From Planoprotostelium fungivorum (lineage: Eukaryota; Evosea; Variosea; Cavosteliida; Cavosteliaceae), in the NCBI GenBank assembly GCA_003024175.1, contig MDYQ01000108.1, forward strand, positions 25,798-89,797: a stretch of 64,000 nucleotides of DNA, given 5' to 3'. A program made the position numbers and the translations under genes. Below, piece after piece: positions 47,334-60,900 of this stretch (positions are counted from its first letter, which is position 1; each line of letters opens with the position of its first letter). The notes beneath the pieces are model-generated. The model was not told where the DNA came from. It searched no databases and was given only the letters and a program-made list of their open reading frames with translations.

Positions 47334-48744
47334 TCAATACTCGAAGACGGGGTGTACGTCCTCCCACACCACTTCTTCTTCTGCCTCCGTCACCTCTTGA
47401 CCCACTTCCTCCACCACTTCCTCTTCCTTCTTCGGCTCCATCTCGTCTTGTTTCGATCCGCTAACCACCACCGCAGGGGAGAACTTGTCGATGTTTTCTT
47501 CCATCTATCACGCGTCACATTCACTTCGATCTTCATTCTCACCTCGCGTAAGAGCTGCCTTCTCAAGACTGGCATCTGTATGGACCTCGCCGTCGTGTCG
47601 ATGACTTGTATGGTGTTCTTCTGTGCCAATAGATTCGCATAGAGCATGACAAAGGCGCCACAGTTGTTCGAGTCTCGCTGGTGAGGCATCCTCCCCTTTG
47701 GAAAAGCGCACCGAAACTTCCACTCCTGAGAAACAGATGAGAAGAAGATTTCGATCGATCGTTTACCTTGCCGTCCAGTAGATTGTGTTGATTGAGCCAG
47801 GTCTGCACTCGATCCGGTACTTGACTCTCGTGAGCCAGAGAATCTAAAAGTTGACAGATGCCAGTGCGAGAGGCTGCGACGAGTGTCCAATGTTGCAGCT
47901 CCTCCATGTGATAAGGGATGAGGAGGTGGCTGACGCGGCGGGTTCGAAACTCGTTCAGAGCGTTCCTTTTTTCGTCAGTCGATGTGAAGATGATGAGACG
48001 ACTCACTTGACGCCCGACCATGTTGCGGCATTGTTGTGAGCGAGTGCCCATGAGGGAATGACGGCTACGTTCTCTGGGTTCTTCTCTTGTAAGATCTCCA
48101 TGTAGAAGTTGACCATCTCATCATTGAACCACTCTTGTCGAGAGTTGGCCATGATCTCCAGTTGCTTCTGAAATCTGGTACGTGGATCGCTCGAGATGGG
48201 CGATTGAGCGGGGGTATCGGCGATGGAGACCTCTGAAGAGGAATCATTTGGAGGGAGACCAAAATCCGCCATGAGAGCGAGCTGTGTTCGCGTCAGAAAG
48301 ATGCATCTGTGGAGGATGATTCACCTCAAGGTCTTCGAATCCTGTCTCTACCACAGGAGCCACTATCTTCTCTTGTTGTGGAGTCGGTATGAACTCTTGT
48401 GGAGTTGGTGTATTTGTATGTGAGGTCACTGTATTCTCTTGCTGTACTGAGGTGACGACCTGAAGCGCTGCAGGATTCTCTGGAGGTGCAATGCGTTGTC
48501 TCTTCCTCTCCCTCTCAATACTGTGCTCTTTGGGTGATTTGTTTGTCAGGAGACGAGGTCTGATGAACTTATCAAAGTCTTCTTCCTCGCATGGATAAAG
48601 ACAATTAGCCTGGAGTAGAGAATCAGGACGAGGTGATGAAAAATTAGAATACCTCTCAGTCCAAGGCATAGTGCAAAGCCTTCGAGGTCGATATGTCACT
48701 GGGATCATACCGTGCCTCTTTTGGACGTTCTTTAATTGCAACAT
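47334..48744 (-). CDS. Ulp1/SENP-type SUMO protease
   Basis: A C48 cysteine protease that matures or removes SUMO. An N-terminal regulatory region (MLQLKNVQKRHGMIPVTYRP, then basic RERKRQRIAPPENP) leads to the protease: QEWFNDEMVNFYMEILQEK, SWALAHNNAATW, HLLIPYHMEELQHWTLVAAS (catalytic histidine in HWTLV), GICQLLDSLAHES (aspartate), RDSNNCGAFVMLYANLL (catalytic cysteine in NNCG). The end is a Glu-rich tail (KKEEEVVEEV) closing HPVFEY before TGA at 47334. The catalytic triad is intact. It converges on the tetraspan gene with 207 bp between. Introns of about 40-60 nt. Confidence 0.85.
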
Positions 48745-48939
48745 GCAATCACACCTGAGAACACATTTTGATTACTTCCTCCAGGTTGAGTCCTATGGCA
48801 GAGAGAGGCGATTTACACAGCGGGCATGAAGTAGGTAGACTCATCGCGATTTGTTTCTGTGATGATGGTGTCTCTCTTCCTTTTCCCTCCTTTTTCGTCA
48901 GCTCAAATAAATTCATCTTCCCAATATTTAATCTTCCAC

Positions 48940-51900
48940 TTATTCTGATTTATTCAGAACCAGACAGACACCCTGCAGTGTCCAATGTGAAGGATGATCT
49001 TGAGTGGGAAGGTCTGCCTCAAAGACTAATCCAACCCCCGTTTTCGTGCTCCTCTCTTGTGTCGTGTAAACGGGTGTCTTGAAGGTGTTCTGCAGCTTCA
49101 ACTGATGGGACTCCACCGGTATGACTTGGATCACCGGCATATCTATGAGCAACTGTTTCGGCTCTTGTCTGACCAACTTGTGCTTGACGGGGTCCCAGCC
49201 TGCACCTTCCATAGACAGACCGCTGATGTAACAGCCTTGCTCTGCCTTCGTGACGATCTCGTCGGGGGATTTGAAGGAAGTGACTTCGGTGAAGAGAGTC
49301 GTCTTGTCTAACGGCCATCCGTTCTTTCTGCAGGCGGTTTGGATGAGGGCCTTTAAGAAGGACTCTGGAACGTGTAGACCAGACAGCCAGATGACCTGGA
49401 GAGTCAGTCAATACAGCAGTGGAGGTGTTCAGATGATGATGACGTCCTTGATCGTCGTGATGGGATTGGGTGATGATGAGACGCCTACCTTTGGCTCTTC
49501 CTTGATCCAGTTGGAATATTGTTCGAAACGCTTCATGAAGTGTACGATCCAATTGGACAGACCCATCTGCGTCGAAGGTGCCCTCTTCAACCACATGGTG
49601 GGAACGGCTCCCACAAAGAGTGAGGTGGAAAACTCCTCGAGATCCGAGGATAATCCGATCTCTCCTGACAGGGCCTGCTGGAGCTGCTGTAGAGTAGACC
49701 GCATACAGTCGATCAGAATGTTGAACCTCTCTAATTCCTGGAGTAATACCACGTGAGTGGGTGATAAATTGGTCCCCAGCATCTACAACGAGTCAATCTC
49801 GTGAAACTCTACGCATCTTCTCACCTTGCTGATGGTGCTGATGTTGAATGGCTCGGGCAATCTTGATTGAATTCCCGAGGCAATGGTGGACACATATCCA
49901 TCGCGGCCGACACCAGCGACACCGACCTCCTCGCTCTGCTGAGCCTGCATGAAGACGAGATTGTTCAATATCTCCGAAGAAGCGTTCGTGTAATAGCTGA
50001 CTTCTGCGTTCGAATGTAAACCGAATACTTCTGGTGAATTGATGTGCGGTAGAGCTTCGATCGCTGAGACGTACTTCTGTACTGGTCCATCCGAAGGGAT
50101 AGAATAGTTCACCTGTTGAGAGTGTCACGAGGAGACCACCCTCGAAAGTGTCTCACCTTCTCGTCGTTGTAAAAGTGGAAGGGTTGGAAGGTATCGAACA
50201 AGAAGTCACCCATGTACTCATCGAGGTACGTCTTCAAGATGCGACGATCGAAAGTGTCCGTAACACGTCCTCCGTACATGACCTGCTCCCTTCAGCTTCA
50301 TCTTCCTTCTCTCTCTCACCTCTCCAATGAGATATCTCAGGGAACCCCAGGGTATGACCTTGTCTCGATTCTTCGTTGCCTTCGTGAGATAAGTGGACAG
50401 CAGCATGAGGGAGCTGGCGAAATCGGATTCGTTGAAATCGTAAGGGATGTTCCAGCCGATGTAACCGTACTTTCTTCTCTCCTGCACCACGGCGTGGAAG
50501 AAGGCTAAGACGAAGACGAGGGGTTTGAAGGCCTTGTGCTGACACTGACCCAACGTCTCTTCGTTGATCTTGGAATAGCTGCTGCTCATGTTGAGCTTGA
50601 TACCGTTGGGAGGTTCCGTCACGACCTGAATTTATCAGATCGAGTCGGAAAGTAGGAATCACCTTCAGGGCGCGTTGTAGTATTCCAATGGGGAACTTGG
50701 GGGTGGGTTCGGTGGTCAGCCACACTCGGAATTCCTTGTGTGGTTTGTCTTGCAGTTTCTCCAGTAATTTCTCGAGGGTTCTCAGCCACGAGGTGAGCAG
50801 GTGACAGTTTTGAAGGAAGATCCATTGTCCCCTCGATGCTCCATTCTCCAAGAGAGACGCCGCGATGGGTCCTGATCGATTCAGCTGCGTGGAGCCACTT
50901 CTCCATCTCACCTTGGTTCTGTCCCAACGGATGCTCCTTCAGCTTCGTACCTCCGAATCCCAATTTTTCGGCCAGTTTTCTCACGTCACTGGCTGGATCC
51001 GCACCAGGTGACAGAATGAATATGATGGGTGCTGATGAAGTGCTGAGGTCGTAAATGTCTTGATATTTCACCACAGGAGGCTCTACGAATTTAGGGCCCA
51101 TGTTCTTCGTGACGAAGAGGGTGAGAGCGTTGTAGAGACGGTCCGTTCGGAAGCATCGAACGATGGCCAGTCGTTGCATGTCCGTCAGCTCCACGTTCTT
51201 CGGAACCGGAGGTCTGACCTCCTGACACGTGTCAGTGACGTCATCGAGGATGTTGATGACGTCATCACCTCTGGGTTGTCCAGGTTGTACCACTCCTTCC
51301 ATCTCGATTCTTTCATGAGGAGATTGTGCATGGCTCCCGTGAAGGGCTCTCCCAGGGTGACCAGCAGATTGAGATCTCTCCACCCTTGTTCGGGTAACCA
51401 CGAGGGGAAAGGATTCGGTGATGGAGATTTCTCCAGGGAGCTGATGATGTCATCGGATAAAATATCGAGGGAAACTCACCGATTACCCCGTAAGACCATC
51501 TGGAAGAGAGTCTGATCGATGGCACCATCACCGTTCATGATGCTGACGCACATCTGGAAGGCAAACATCAACTTGTGCCTCTCGAATAATCCCATGCAAG
51601 TGTACTGGAACACCTGATCACATCAGCATGAACCTATCAACGTACCTCACCTGAGTGGTCAGGGTGTCGACGATGTTTCTCAGTCTCTTCTGCAGGTTGG
51701 TATCGTAAGCGGCTATACCGAGAGACTTTCGGTATACATCCAAGAAAGAAGACAGGGCGTACTGGTACATCTCGTTGACCGAATTGAGGGTAGATAAGAC
51801 AGAGAAGATGATGGCTCCACGCTTGGCCACGGGAGTGTAACCCTCCCTCAATCTCTCGATGTCCCTTGCCGTATTCTTCGCTTCCTCTAGTTTTCCTGCA

Positions 51901-54900
51901 ATTTCCACCGATTTCTCCTTGGTTCCCTCCAGCGTGGCGATGAGATCACTGTTATCCAGCATCTGTCCAGTCGAAGAGGCAAGCTCGGCCAGCAGTGTGT
52001 CTTCAAAGTCCTATTCGAGTGAATCTGAAGAACTACCTCTACCTCCTCACCTTCAGCAGGGCACGATTCTCACTCATCTCTGCGACGAGAGTCTCTCTCC
52101 TGTGCTCCGTCTCGGGCTGTTCGAAACCAACGACGACGTTCAAGAGTTGATCTTGGAGGCCGAGTTGAGTGACGTTGAAATTAACGACCATGGTCTTTCC
52201 AAAGATACCGGGGGCGTAGTTGGGATTGCCAATCTTGGTGGTCATGTACAATCGGAAGTTGTCGTTCCAATCGACCTGTACACGTCAGATCGATGTGGAT
52301 GATGCGTGACATCACCTCCTTGTCACCCAAACGAATGATCTTTCTCGATCCGATGACCTTGATGTTCTTGTCGAGGACAACATCGAGTAGGGGATCGATG
52401 TATTCGTCCACACCTTCGATGAGCATGGGGACACCAAAGGTGATGCTCAGCTCCAACTGTTTCGCGAAATCTGCATCGTGGAAGGTTCGGATGACCAACT
52501 TGTGTTTCGCTTCCTTCTTGATGATCCAATTCACCGCTTGCATCTGTGGATCGATACACAGAGGCCACCTGTACCATTCAGAAGAGCTATAAATGATCAT
52601 AGACATACCGACTGGCACGAGTGGTGACAAGTCCATTCTGCACCGACAGCTCATCGTTGGGTAGACCCTCTGACATCCATTTCGAGATCTAACCACGTCA
52701 TTCTCTCCTCTTCATGCATCTCTCACCTCCACTTGATCCGTCAAGAGATCTTCCACCTTGTACTGATCCGACAGAGGGATGTTCTTCCCGATGACATCGT
52801 CCTTCCACATCTGCATCATCTCCTTCCTCAGCTCGAAATTGAAGGGTCCGGCGTAGGACAAAAAGGCGGCGGCCACGAGACTGTCACCCACCAGTCGGTG
52901 TTTCTTATCGGACAGTACTTCCATTTCCTTCGCCCATCTGACCCTCTCTGTTCCAAGGCCTGAGATGAGTTTGCTGGCGGCCACGAGACGCTTCTCCATG
53001 AGTTCAGCTTGCTCCCTCAATTCGGCCTGTTCGGCTGAACCCTTTGCGTATTGTGCCTCGAGGGTGAAGAGCTCTTCTGACAGGGCGGTGATCTCAGATT
53101 TGATCTGATCGAGATCTCTCTCGTTCTGCATCTGATTCTTCTGGGCCATCTCTACGTTCTTCCTCTTGGGGATGACGGATTTTGCCACGTTGTAGTACTT
53201 GATCATGGCCAACACCCACACGTTCAAGCCGTTACCTGCGATGGAAATCGACTCCATCTGAGTTCCCGCGTCGATCTTCTTCAGTAGATCTTTCACCGCC
53301 TTCACTTGTTTCTCCGAGATGGTGTCGGGGTTGAGGTCCGTCAGCTGATTCAAGAAACCGGTGGAGGCCATCATCGTCTTCGCTCCCTTCCACGATGCAT
53401 CCTTGAGGCCCAGTAAGATGCACACACACTGAGCCACCAATTGTACGGCCTTGTGGGGTGTTGCGAAAGACCTCAGCTCAGTGACGTCTGCCTTGGATAG
53501 ATTCTGCAGGGCCGCACGAGCTTCGGCCACCATGGGAAGTGCGGCCTCCAAGCTGGATTCGGCTTCCGTCTTCTTGGTTAAGATCTGGGCTTGCAGTTCC
53601 TTCAGCTCCCTCTCCTTTGCGGTGGCGAGGGCCTGCTTGACTTGTACCTTCGCCTTGTTCTCCGAGATGGCCACCAGGAGGTGGTTGTTCACTTCTGCTT
53701 TCTGATCTACGATGATCTTCTGGGTGACCAACTTGGTGTTCAGCTGATCTAAATAGACGGCAGCTTCGATCAATTTCTTCAGACCTCCGTCGAAGCGTTT
53801 GTGAGCGTCTGTGATCTTCTTCTTGTTGTCTCTCAAGAGTTCGATGTACTTGTTGATGTAATCCAAAAAGTTTGTGGGAGTGACGTAATTGTGTCGATGG
53901 AGTCTCTCCAATTTCGCACAGAAACCAGAGATGGACAAGTGAGTGCCCACCACATGGAAGATGACCTGGATGACGTCATCGTATGTTCTGTTGGGAGGAT
54001 CTCACCTGTTCTCTGTACTGTTCCGGTACACCCGATTGTTCGTCACCCAGCAGATTCGATGCCACTGCCTTCAGTGCTTGCTCTGGCCACTTACTGAACC
54101 AATCTACAACGGTGTTGCTGATCAATCCGGGGAAATTTCTGCATCTCTTTCGCAACAGCTCTCCTGGGCTCATGCACAGGATGATGTGGAGGTTGTTACG
54201 GCAACGGTTGATGAAGTAATTCCAGCAGTTCTCACGGCTGTCGGGTATTCTGGACTTCACAACTTCGTCTCGAATGACGTTGATGACGCTCTCCTTCTCT
54301 TCGTCTGTCAGCATGGCGGGAACCATACCGGAGGTCAACATGTTGTTGATGATTTCCAGGAAACCTGGGAGGGTGAGATTCCGGTGAAATGTCGAATTAC
54401 GTACCCTCCTTCACCACTTGAGATTCGGTGAATAGGAAGACGGTCTCCTTGTTTTCGATACCCAATATCGTGTACAGTTTTTTGAGATCCTCTTTCAGAT
54501 TGTTCTCATCGTATCCCTTCGATATGACCACCTCGAACAATTGGAATTTAGCCACGAAGGAAGCCAGTCTGGCCAGAGACTGTTTTCCACTTCCAGAGAT
54601 ACCAACCAGGAGGGCGTGACCTCTGGGCCTTCGGATGACTCTGAGAATACGCACGAGATGTTCGATGGCATCGTCAAAGAGGACCAGACTCATCGGGTTG
54701 TTCTTCTCGTTGTAGTTGAGTAAGGCATCCTCGAAAATAGGTCTCGCGGCGTCGTATGTGACGTAGTCCTCGAAAATGCGGACATTGTCGTCCAGCACCT
54801 GACCAACGTCAGTCTCGGCCGACGTTCTTTACCTCACCTTGAAGTCACCGAAGACCAAGGGATTCACCAGTGCAGAAGCAGCCTCTTCAGGGAAGAACTC

Positions 54901-57900
54901 TTGAACGAGATCGCAGATGGTGCTGCTGACAAACTGGCGGTCTTCTTCGTTGATGAGACGATCGTGGAAGACTCTCATGCACTCTTGTCTCCAAAGTCGG
55001 ACCATGGAGGCAGGCGAGTCGAACTTGTCGATGGTGGAGATGCATAGACCTTCAAAGATCCTCGATATGTCTCGAATGTTGAAGATGTAGTGGAACTTGG
55101 AGGGAGTGGGCAGCAGGCTCTTCGTGATGATGTCGTACAACTTGAGAGTCACAGTTGTCATCTTGGCCCCGACTTCTTTGATTGATTCGGAGAAAGGCTC
55201 CAGATGCTCCTCCAATACGGTGGAGAAGATACTACCCATGTCAGTCGAAATCTCCGTGAAATCTCACCGGTTCATCGTCTGGGCAGATGGGAAGGGAATG
55301 TTGATGACACAGAAGGCAGAGATGAATCGTGGATCTACAATGTTTCTACCACCACCGGGTGGACCCATGGCCGCGACAAACTGAACGTTTCTCATGTTCT
55401 TCCAGTTCAACTCTTTTCCTCGATCGTACAAGCCTCCCTTCTCGATGAGCAGCTTGAGGAGGGCGATGGGCTGCTGCGTGCCGTACTTGTCCACCGTGGG
55501 CATGTTGAGATCGTCGATGAAGATGACGAGTTGTTTGCCGGGGGATGGGCCGTATGTACCTTTCGTCCACCTCTCCACGTTGTACTCGATGGTCTGTTGT
55601 AGATCCAAGCTCGTGGTACGACTCGAGAAATTGATGTTGAGTCGAACGTAACGATCTTGGTCTAATGATTGCGTGTAGTTGTTCACCATCATGGTCTTTC
55701 CGGTACCCGATTCACCTGAAAGGGTCACGTGACCGTACGTAACGTGAGATCTACACTCACCGATGAAGAGTACGGGGACCTTGGCAGACATGGCGGTGTT
55801 GAGGAACCAACTGCTCCTCACCGTGTCCAACGTTGGAATGAGGATCTCGTGGAACTTCTGCTTCTTGGATGGTTTGTACGGTGTGATCTTGGATATCCAA
55901 GGCTGCCACCTTCCCTCTTCGCTCGAGAAACAATAATCGTAGAGTGTTCCAGACAGAGGTAGTGTACCTATCACATCAGAATGTTTGAAGGGATTAGATG
56001 TGCTCACCGGCCATGACATTACCCTCTTGGCCTTCGGTGAGGGGCCAGTCAGAGATGGACTTGACGTGCTTATCGAATGCAATTCTCGATTCCTCCTCCA
56101 AAGTGGCACCGAGAGACCACACGAGGGCGAAGATGAAGAGACTCTCTATGACTCTGTGTTCCAGCACGTCGTTCTCCTTTGTCAGTAGAATGGAGAGGAT
56201 AGTACACAGCTGCTTGATCATGGCTACCGGGATGATCGGAATCACCGTGCGCAATCGATCCAATGACAGTCCATTGGAAGCACCTGATACACTTCAGTGA
56301 GATTTCGGGTAGAGTTTACACTCACCTTCGAAGATGTAGTCGATGGTGGGGGGCACGTACTTTTCAAACAGAGAACGCAACGTGTCGGCTTCGTTCTTGT
56401 TTCGCTTGGCCATCCAAGAAGCAAAGTAAGGATGATATCCCGTGTTGAGTGGATCGATGTAGACCATTCCACAGCGACTCACCGTGGCAGGTGAAGCGTG
56501 CCTGAGATCCGACACCTCGAAGAGGAGGGAGCACTGTCTCTGCAGCCGAATCCTCTCTCCGTTGGGTAGGGTGAGCAACTTGTTGTCGTCCATGACGGAG
56601 TTCATGTTCTCCACCCAGATGGCATCGACGTCACCGTCGAACACGATGTACTTTAGATCTTTCTTCTCCGTGGGCTTGTTGCACTCTCTGATCGACATGA
56701 GAAGGAGAAGGAAAGAGAAAAGAAATCACCTGAAGATGTTGGAGAGTAAACCATCGGTCCAATCTCTCGTGTTGGGATCTAATACACCGTACAATTCGNA
56801 GGGTGAGCAACTTGTTGTCGTCCATGACGGAGTTCATGTTCTCCACCCAGATGGCATCGACGTCACCGTCAAACACGATGTACTTTAGATCTTTCTTCTC
56901 CGTGGGCTTGTTGCACTCTCTGATCGACATGAGAAAGAGAAGGAGAAGGAGAAAGAGAAGAGATCACCTGAAGATGTTGGAGAGTAAACCATCGGTCCAA
57001 TCTCTCGTGTTGGGATCTAATACACCGTACAATTCGTTGACAGTTTGGGCCTTTGGATTGAGTACGTACAGTTTTGTCGGAAGTCCGATGGCCGTCTGGG
57101 CTCGGGCTAAGGTCTCCAAGACGACCGTTTTACCTGAAATTTCGTGAGGAATTTGGAGATTCGGAGGATTCACCTCCACCGGTGGGACCGACCAGCATGC
57201 TGGTATGTCTCGTCTTCATCGTTTCGTACAGCTGTCAGTCTGAGTTCTCCACTACATTTCACCGACGTTCACCTGCATGACCTTGTCCACTTGATCGGGA
57301 ATGACTTGATAATCGTGTTCCTTCAGTGTGGTTTCGATGGCCTCGAATAACACTTGATTCTTCGCCTTCGGTACATCTAATCCGGGGAAGAGATCGTTGA
57401 TGAGTCCGTTGAACAACGCAGCATCTTCAAAGACGAAACGAGGCAAGTTCATGTCTTTCAGTGCCATGACCAGAACCACCTGAAGAGGTCATCTCAAGAT
57501 CGTTCCACACGTCGATCACCTGCTCTCCCAGCTCGGCGGCCTCCCTCTTTAGAGATCCTGCCCTCACTAGCACGGCCTTGAGTGCACGGAGACCAAAGTC
57601 GTAGTGGAACTGCTTGGATAACTGCTCCCTCGCCACCGAGTACAACACGGTCATCTTCCTCGCCAGTTGTTTCGCCTGCGTGAAACCTATTCTACGTCAC
57701 ACTTTTCTCTATCGAATTGGATCACCTTCAGAGAACAACATGATCTCGCAGATCAGCTCGAGATCGGGGACGACCATGACGACTGGACGGAACAGGGCCT
57801 TGAGGTTGTCGGGTAATTCGGTTCTTCCGGCATAATGAGGATTCATCGTGATGAATATTCCAGCCTTCATGTCCAGGGCGATGTCGTTGCCTTCGAAGGG

Positions 57901-60900
57901 AAGTCGACTGAGACCATTTCTCATGGCATTCTGGATCGTCTTGATCTGAACCGAAATGACAGAGAGGACTTCGGGGTCGATACGGTTGAACTCATCGAAA
58001 CAGCCCCAGCCTGTCACTCGTCAGTGACGTGGAATGATGTCACGCCACGTCATCACCTCCGCATTGTACGAGACCGGAGAAGATACTGCCCATGGTCGAG
58101 TAATCGAGACCTTCGCTGCAGTTGAACACGATGCAGTGTAGTCCGAGTGCTTTGGCCAAATCCTTCACCGTCTCCGTTTTTCCGGTACCAGCGGGGCCTG
58201 ATGGTGAGCCACCCAACTTCATAGATAAGGCTTGAGTCAATGTCATGATGCATCTCTCAGTGAGTGGAGTGACCACGAGCCTGCCAGATAAACCGAGGTA
58301 CTCGTATCCGTAATCGAACGACCCGTTGCACTGTCGGACTTGTACGTCGTCGATCTGCTTGTCCCAATAGTAACGGAGTTGGGACTCCCACTCGAACTCG
58401 CGAGCATCCAAGATGGAATCTTTGACGAAACGCTCGATGACGTCACGCTGGTACACGTCGATGATGATCAACGTGTTGACCTGCTCGCGTCAGATTCGGA
58501 ATCTCCGTGAGATTTCACCTTGATGCGGTCGTTCTCGGTCAGGTCCTTCCTGACCTCTCCAACGAGCTCGATCAGTCGTGACGCCAATTTTGCGCTCAAT
58601 TTCTTCATGGCGTATTTGTCTCCCTCTCGGATCTGCTGGAACGTGTCCTCTACCTCCCACGTCCACCACACTTGACTTCCCAGCAGTGTGATCATTCCCG
58701 GATAAGAGTACAGCCACTGCATCCTCTGTGTCTTGGGGTAGAAGAAGGTCGCCTCCTTGGCCGTGGCTCGCAGAGTTTTTCTCATCTCCGCCTCTACGGC
58801 TGACATCCACGATTCGACTTGTCCTTCGACGAGGACGGGTTGCCTCAGAGTGATCGCCTCTCCCTATCACCGTCAACTTCATCTACAACCCGCCAGGATG
58901 ATTCACCTGAGAGGAGATCATTCCAACGACGTTCCTCGTGTTACGGCTGGATCCGAATTTGAGAGCGATGACATTATCAAAGAGTTTGATCATGTGCTCC
59001 TGCACGTTCGTGGGATCTTGACTACCAATGATCGAAAGCAACTCATCATCCGAGATGAAGAAGAACCTGGGAAACGAATTCCTCTTGGTCAAGAGGTACT
59101 CGGACAGACTCTTCTGGCAGGTCTCCAGCTGCACGGCCAGACTCTTCAGTAGCTCCAGACGGTCCATCTGACAAGCCTCGAGAACGAGAGTGTTCTTTGC
59201 GGTCTCCATCATGATCTTCTTGAAGGTCTTGTCCACTCTCTCGAACCGCTTCGCTTCTTCGGGGAGTTGTAGACGGATGTCGTCGGCCATGAAGATGTTC
59301 TCGAGGTACATCCACTTCCTCTGCACTAACATCCACACTTCGGTGACCTGATTATGTCACGATCTACATCGTTGTAGAGAGTCACCTCGGCGATGAGAGA
59401 CAAAGTTTTCTCCCATTTCTGTACGGTGGTGATGAATGGGGACACGTATCGTGATGCACCCATGCTCTGTAGACTCATCGAGTTGTCATCGTATAGGACA
59501 GTGATCTCGTCGATGCTCTTCAAAATGTGGCCCTTGTCTTCACTTCCCTTGGCGTATTTCTGTATCTCGAATCGAATGCTCTTCCACGTGTCGGCGATCT
59601 TGGAGATACCGGCCTATCGAGTCAGTTCGATGAGTCAAGTGATCTCTCTTCACCTCGATGCTGAGCTCTTTCGATGCGGCGGATGTGATCTCCTCGATCT
59701 TATCTGCGTACATGTGCAGCTCCATCTTGAAGATGGATTCGAGGGTGAACGTCTTCGAGTTGGTCTGGAAGGACTGACCGGTCACCTCCATGAGACTCTT
59801 CCAGTGTCGGGGTCTCAGGGCCTCGTTCTTCAGATGGCGGAAGAGTGGAATGGACTCTTTGAAGCTCTGGATGAGGGTGGTTACGATGCTGTAAGGACGA
59901 TAGTTCTTCAGCTCCTGTGGGAAACGCTTCAGCTTCCCGACAAAGTCTTCGATTCCTTGGGAGAGGGCTTCGATGTCCAAGTCCACCCAGAGTGTGTTGG
60001 CCCATCGATTGATGGCCTCCTTCTGATCGTAGTACAGAGAATAAATCTTGGCCAGACCTGGTGTCTGTTGAGAGGGTGTCTCTTCACACGATCATTCGTC
60101 ACTCACCTTCCAGCTCGTTCTCCATCTCGATGAGCTCGGGGTATGATGTGATGGAGAGATTGAACAGCTTCTCGGCCAAGACGAATCCGTCTCTGATCTT
60201 ACCGTATCTCTGCAGTTCCTTCTGATACTTCTTCACCAACTCTAAACCGTAATCCATCTCGATATCGTTCGATCCTGATTGAGATGAGAAAAAAGAAGCC
60301 GGGAGCGGGTATCGATCACCTGGTCCGTTCTGTTGGAACATCTGCTTGAGCTTGTTGACTTTGCTCTGGAATTTCTTCACTTGCTTGATGGTGGTCTCAG
60401 TGAATCTGGACTTGACGGCAACTAAGCTCTCATCCACTTCTCTCGCTCTCTTCAATAGATCGGACCAAGTCAACGGTAAGCGATGGACCGTCTCGATCTC
60501 AGAGGAGGGTATGACAATGTTGTACATCTGAAGGGTGCGGTATCTCTCTTGGATGTCGGATATCTTGATCTCCATGTCCATCGAACTAGTCCACACCTAC
60601 CGTTCGTCAGCTTTCGTCGGCATTCAGATCTGATGATGAACGGAATAGATGATGTGATGTTGATGTGATGTCGATGTGATGTCGATGTGATGTCGCTCAC
60701 TTGATCGATGACGTTGAGAATAAACTTGAGATCATCCATGGTATCAGGAATTCGACTCAGATCTCCCTCCACCCGACTGAATGCCTCGATCAACTCGTCC
60801 AGATTCGCCTTCACCGAAGTGTGGAGCAACCTCCCTATAGAATGAACCCACGACGACGTCTCACTTCGAATGGCCGCCTCCAGCGGAACACAAGACACTC

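Noticed and set aside
56631-56930. Duplicated dynein exon as a real exon repeat
   Set aside because: The N sits exactly at the junction, and the copies differ as alleles would. The dynein domain needs only one copy.
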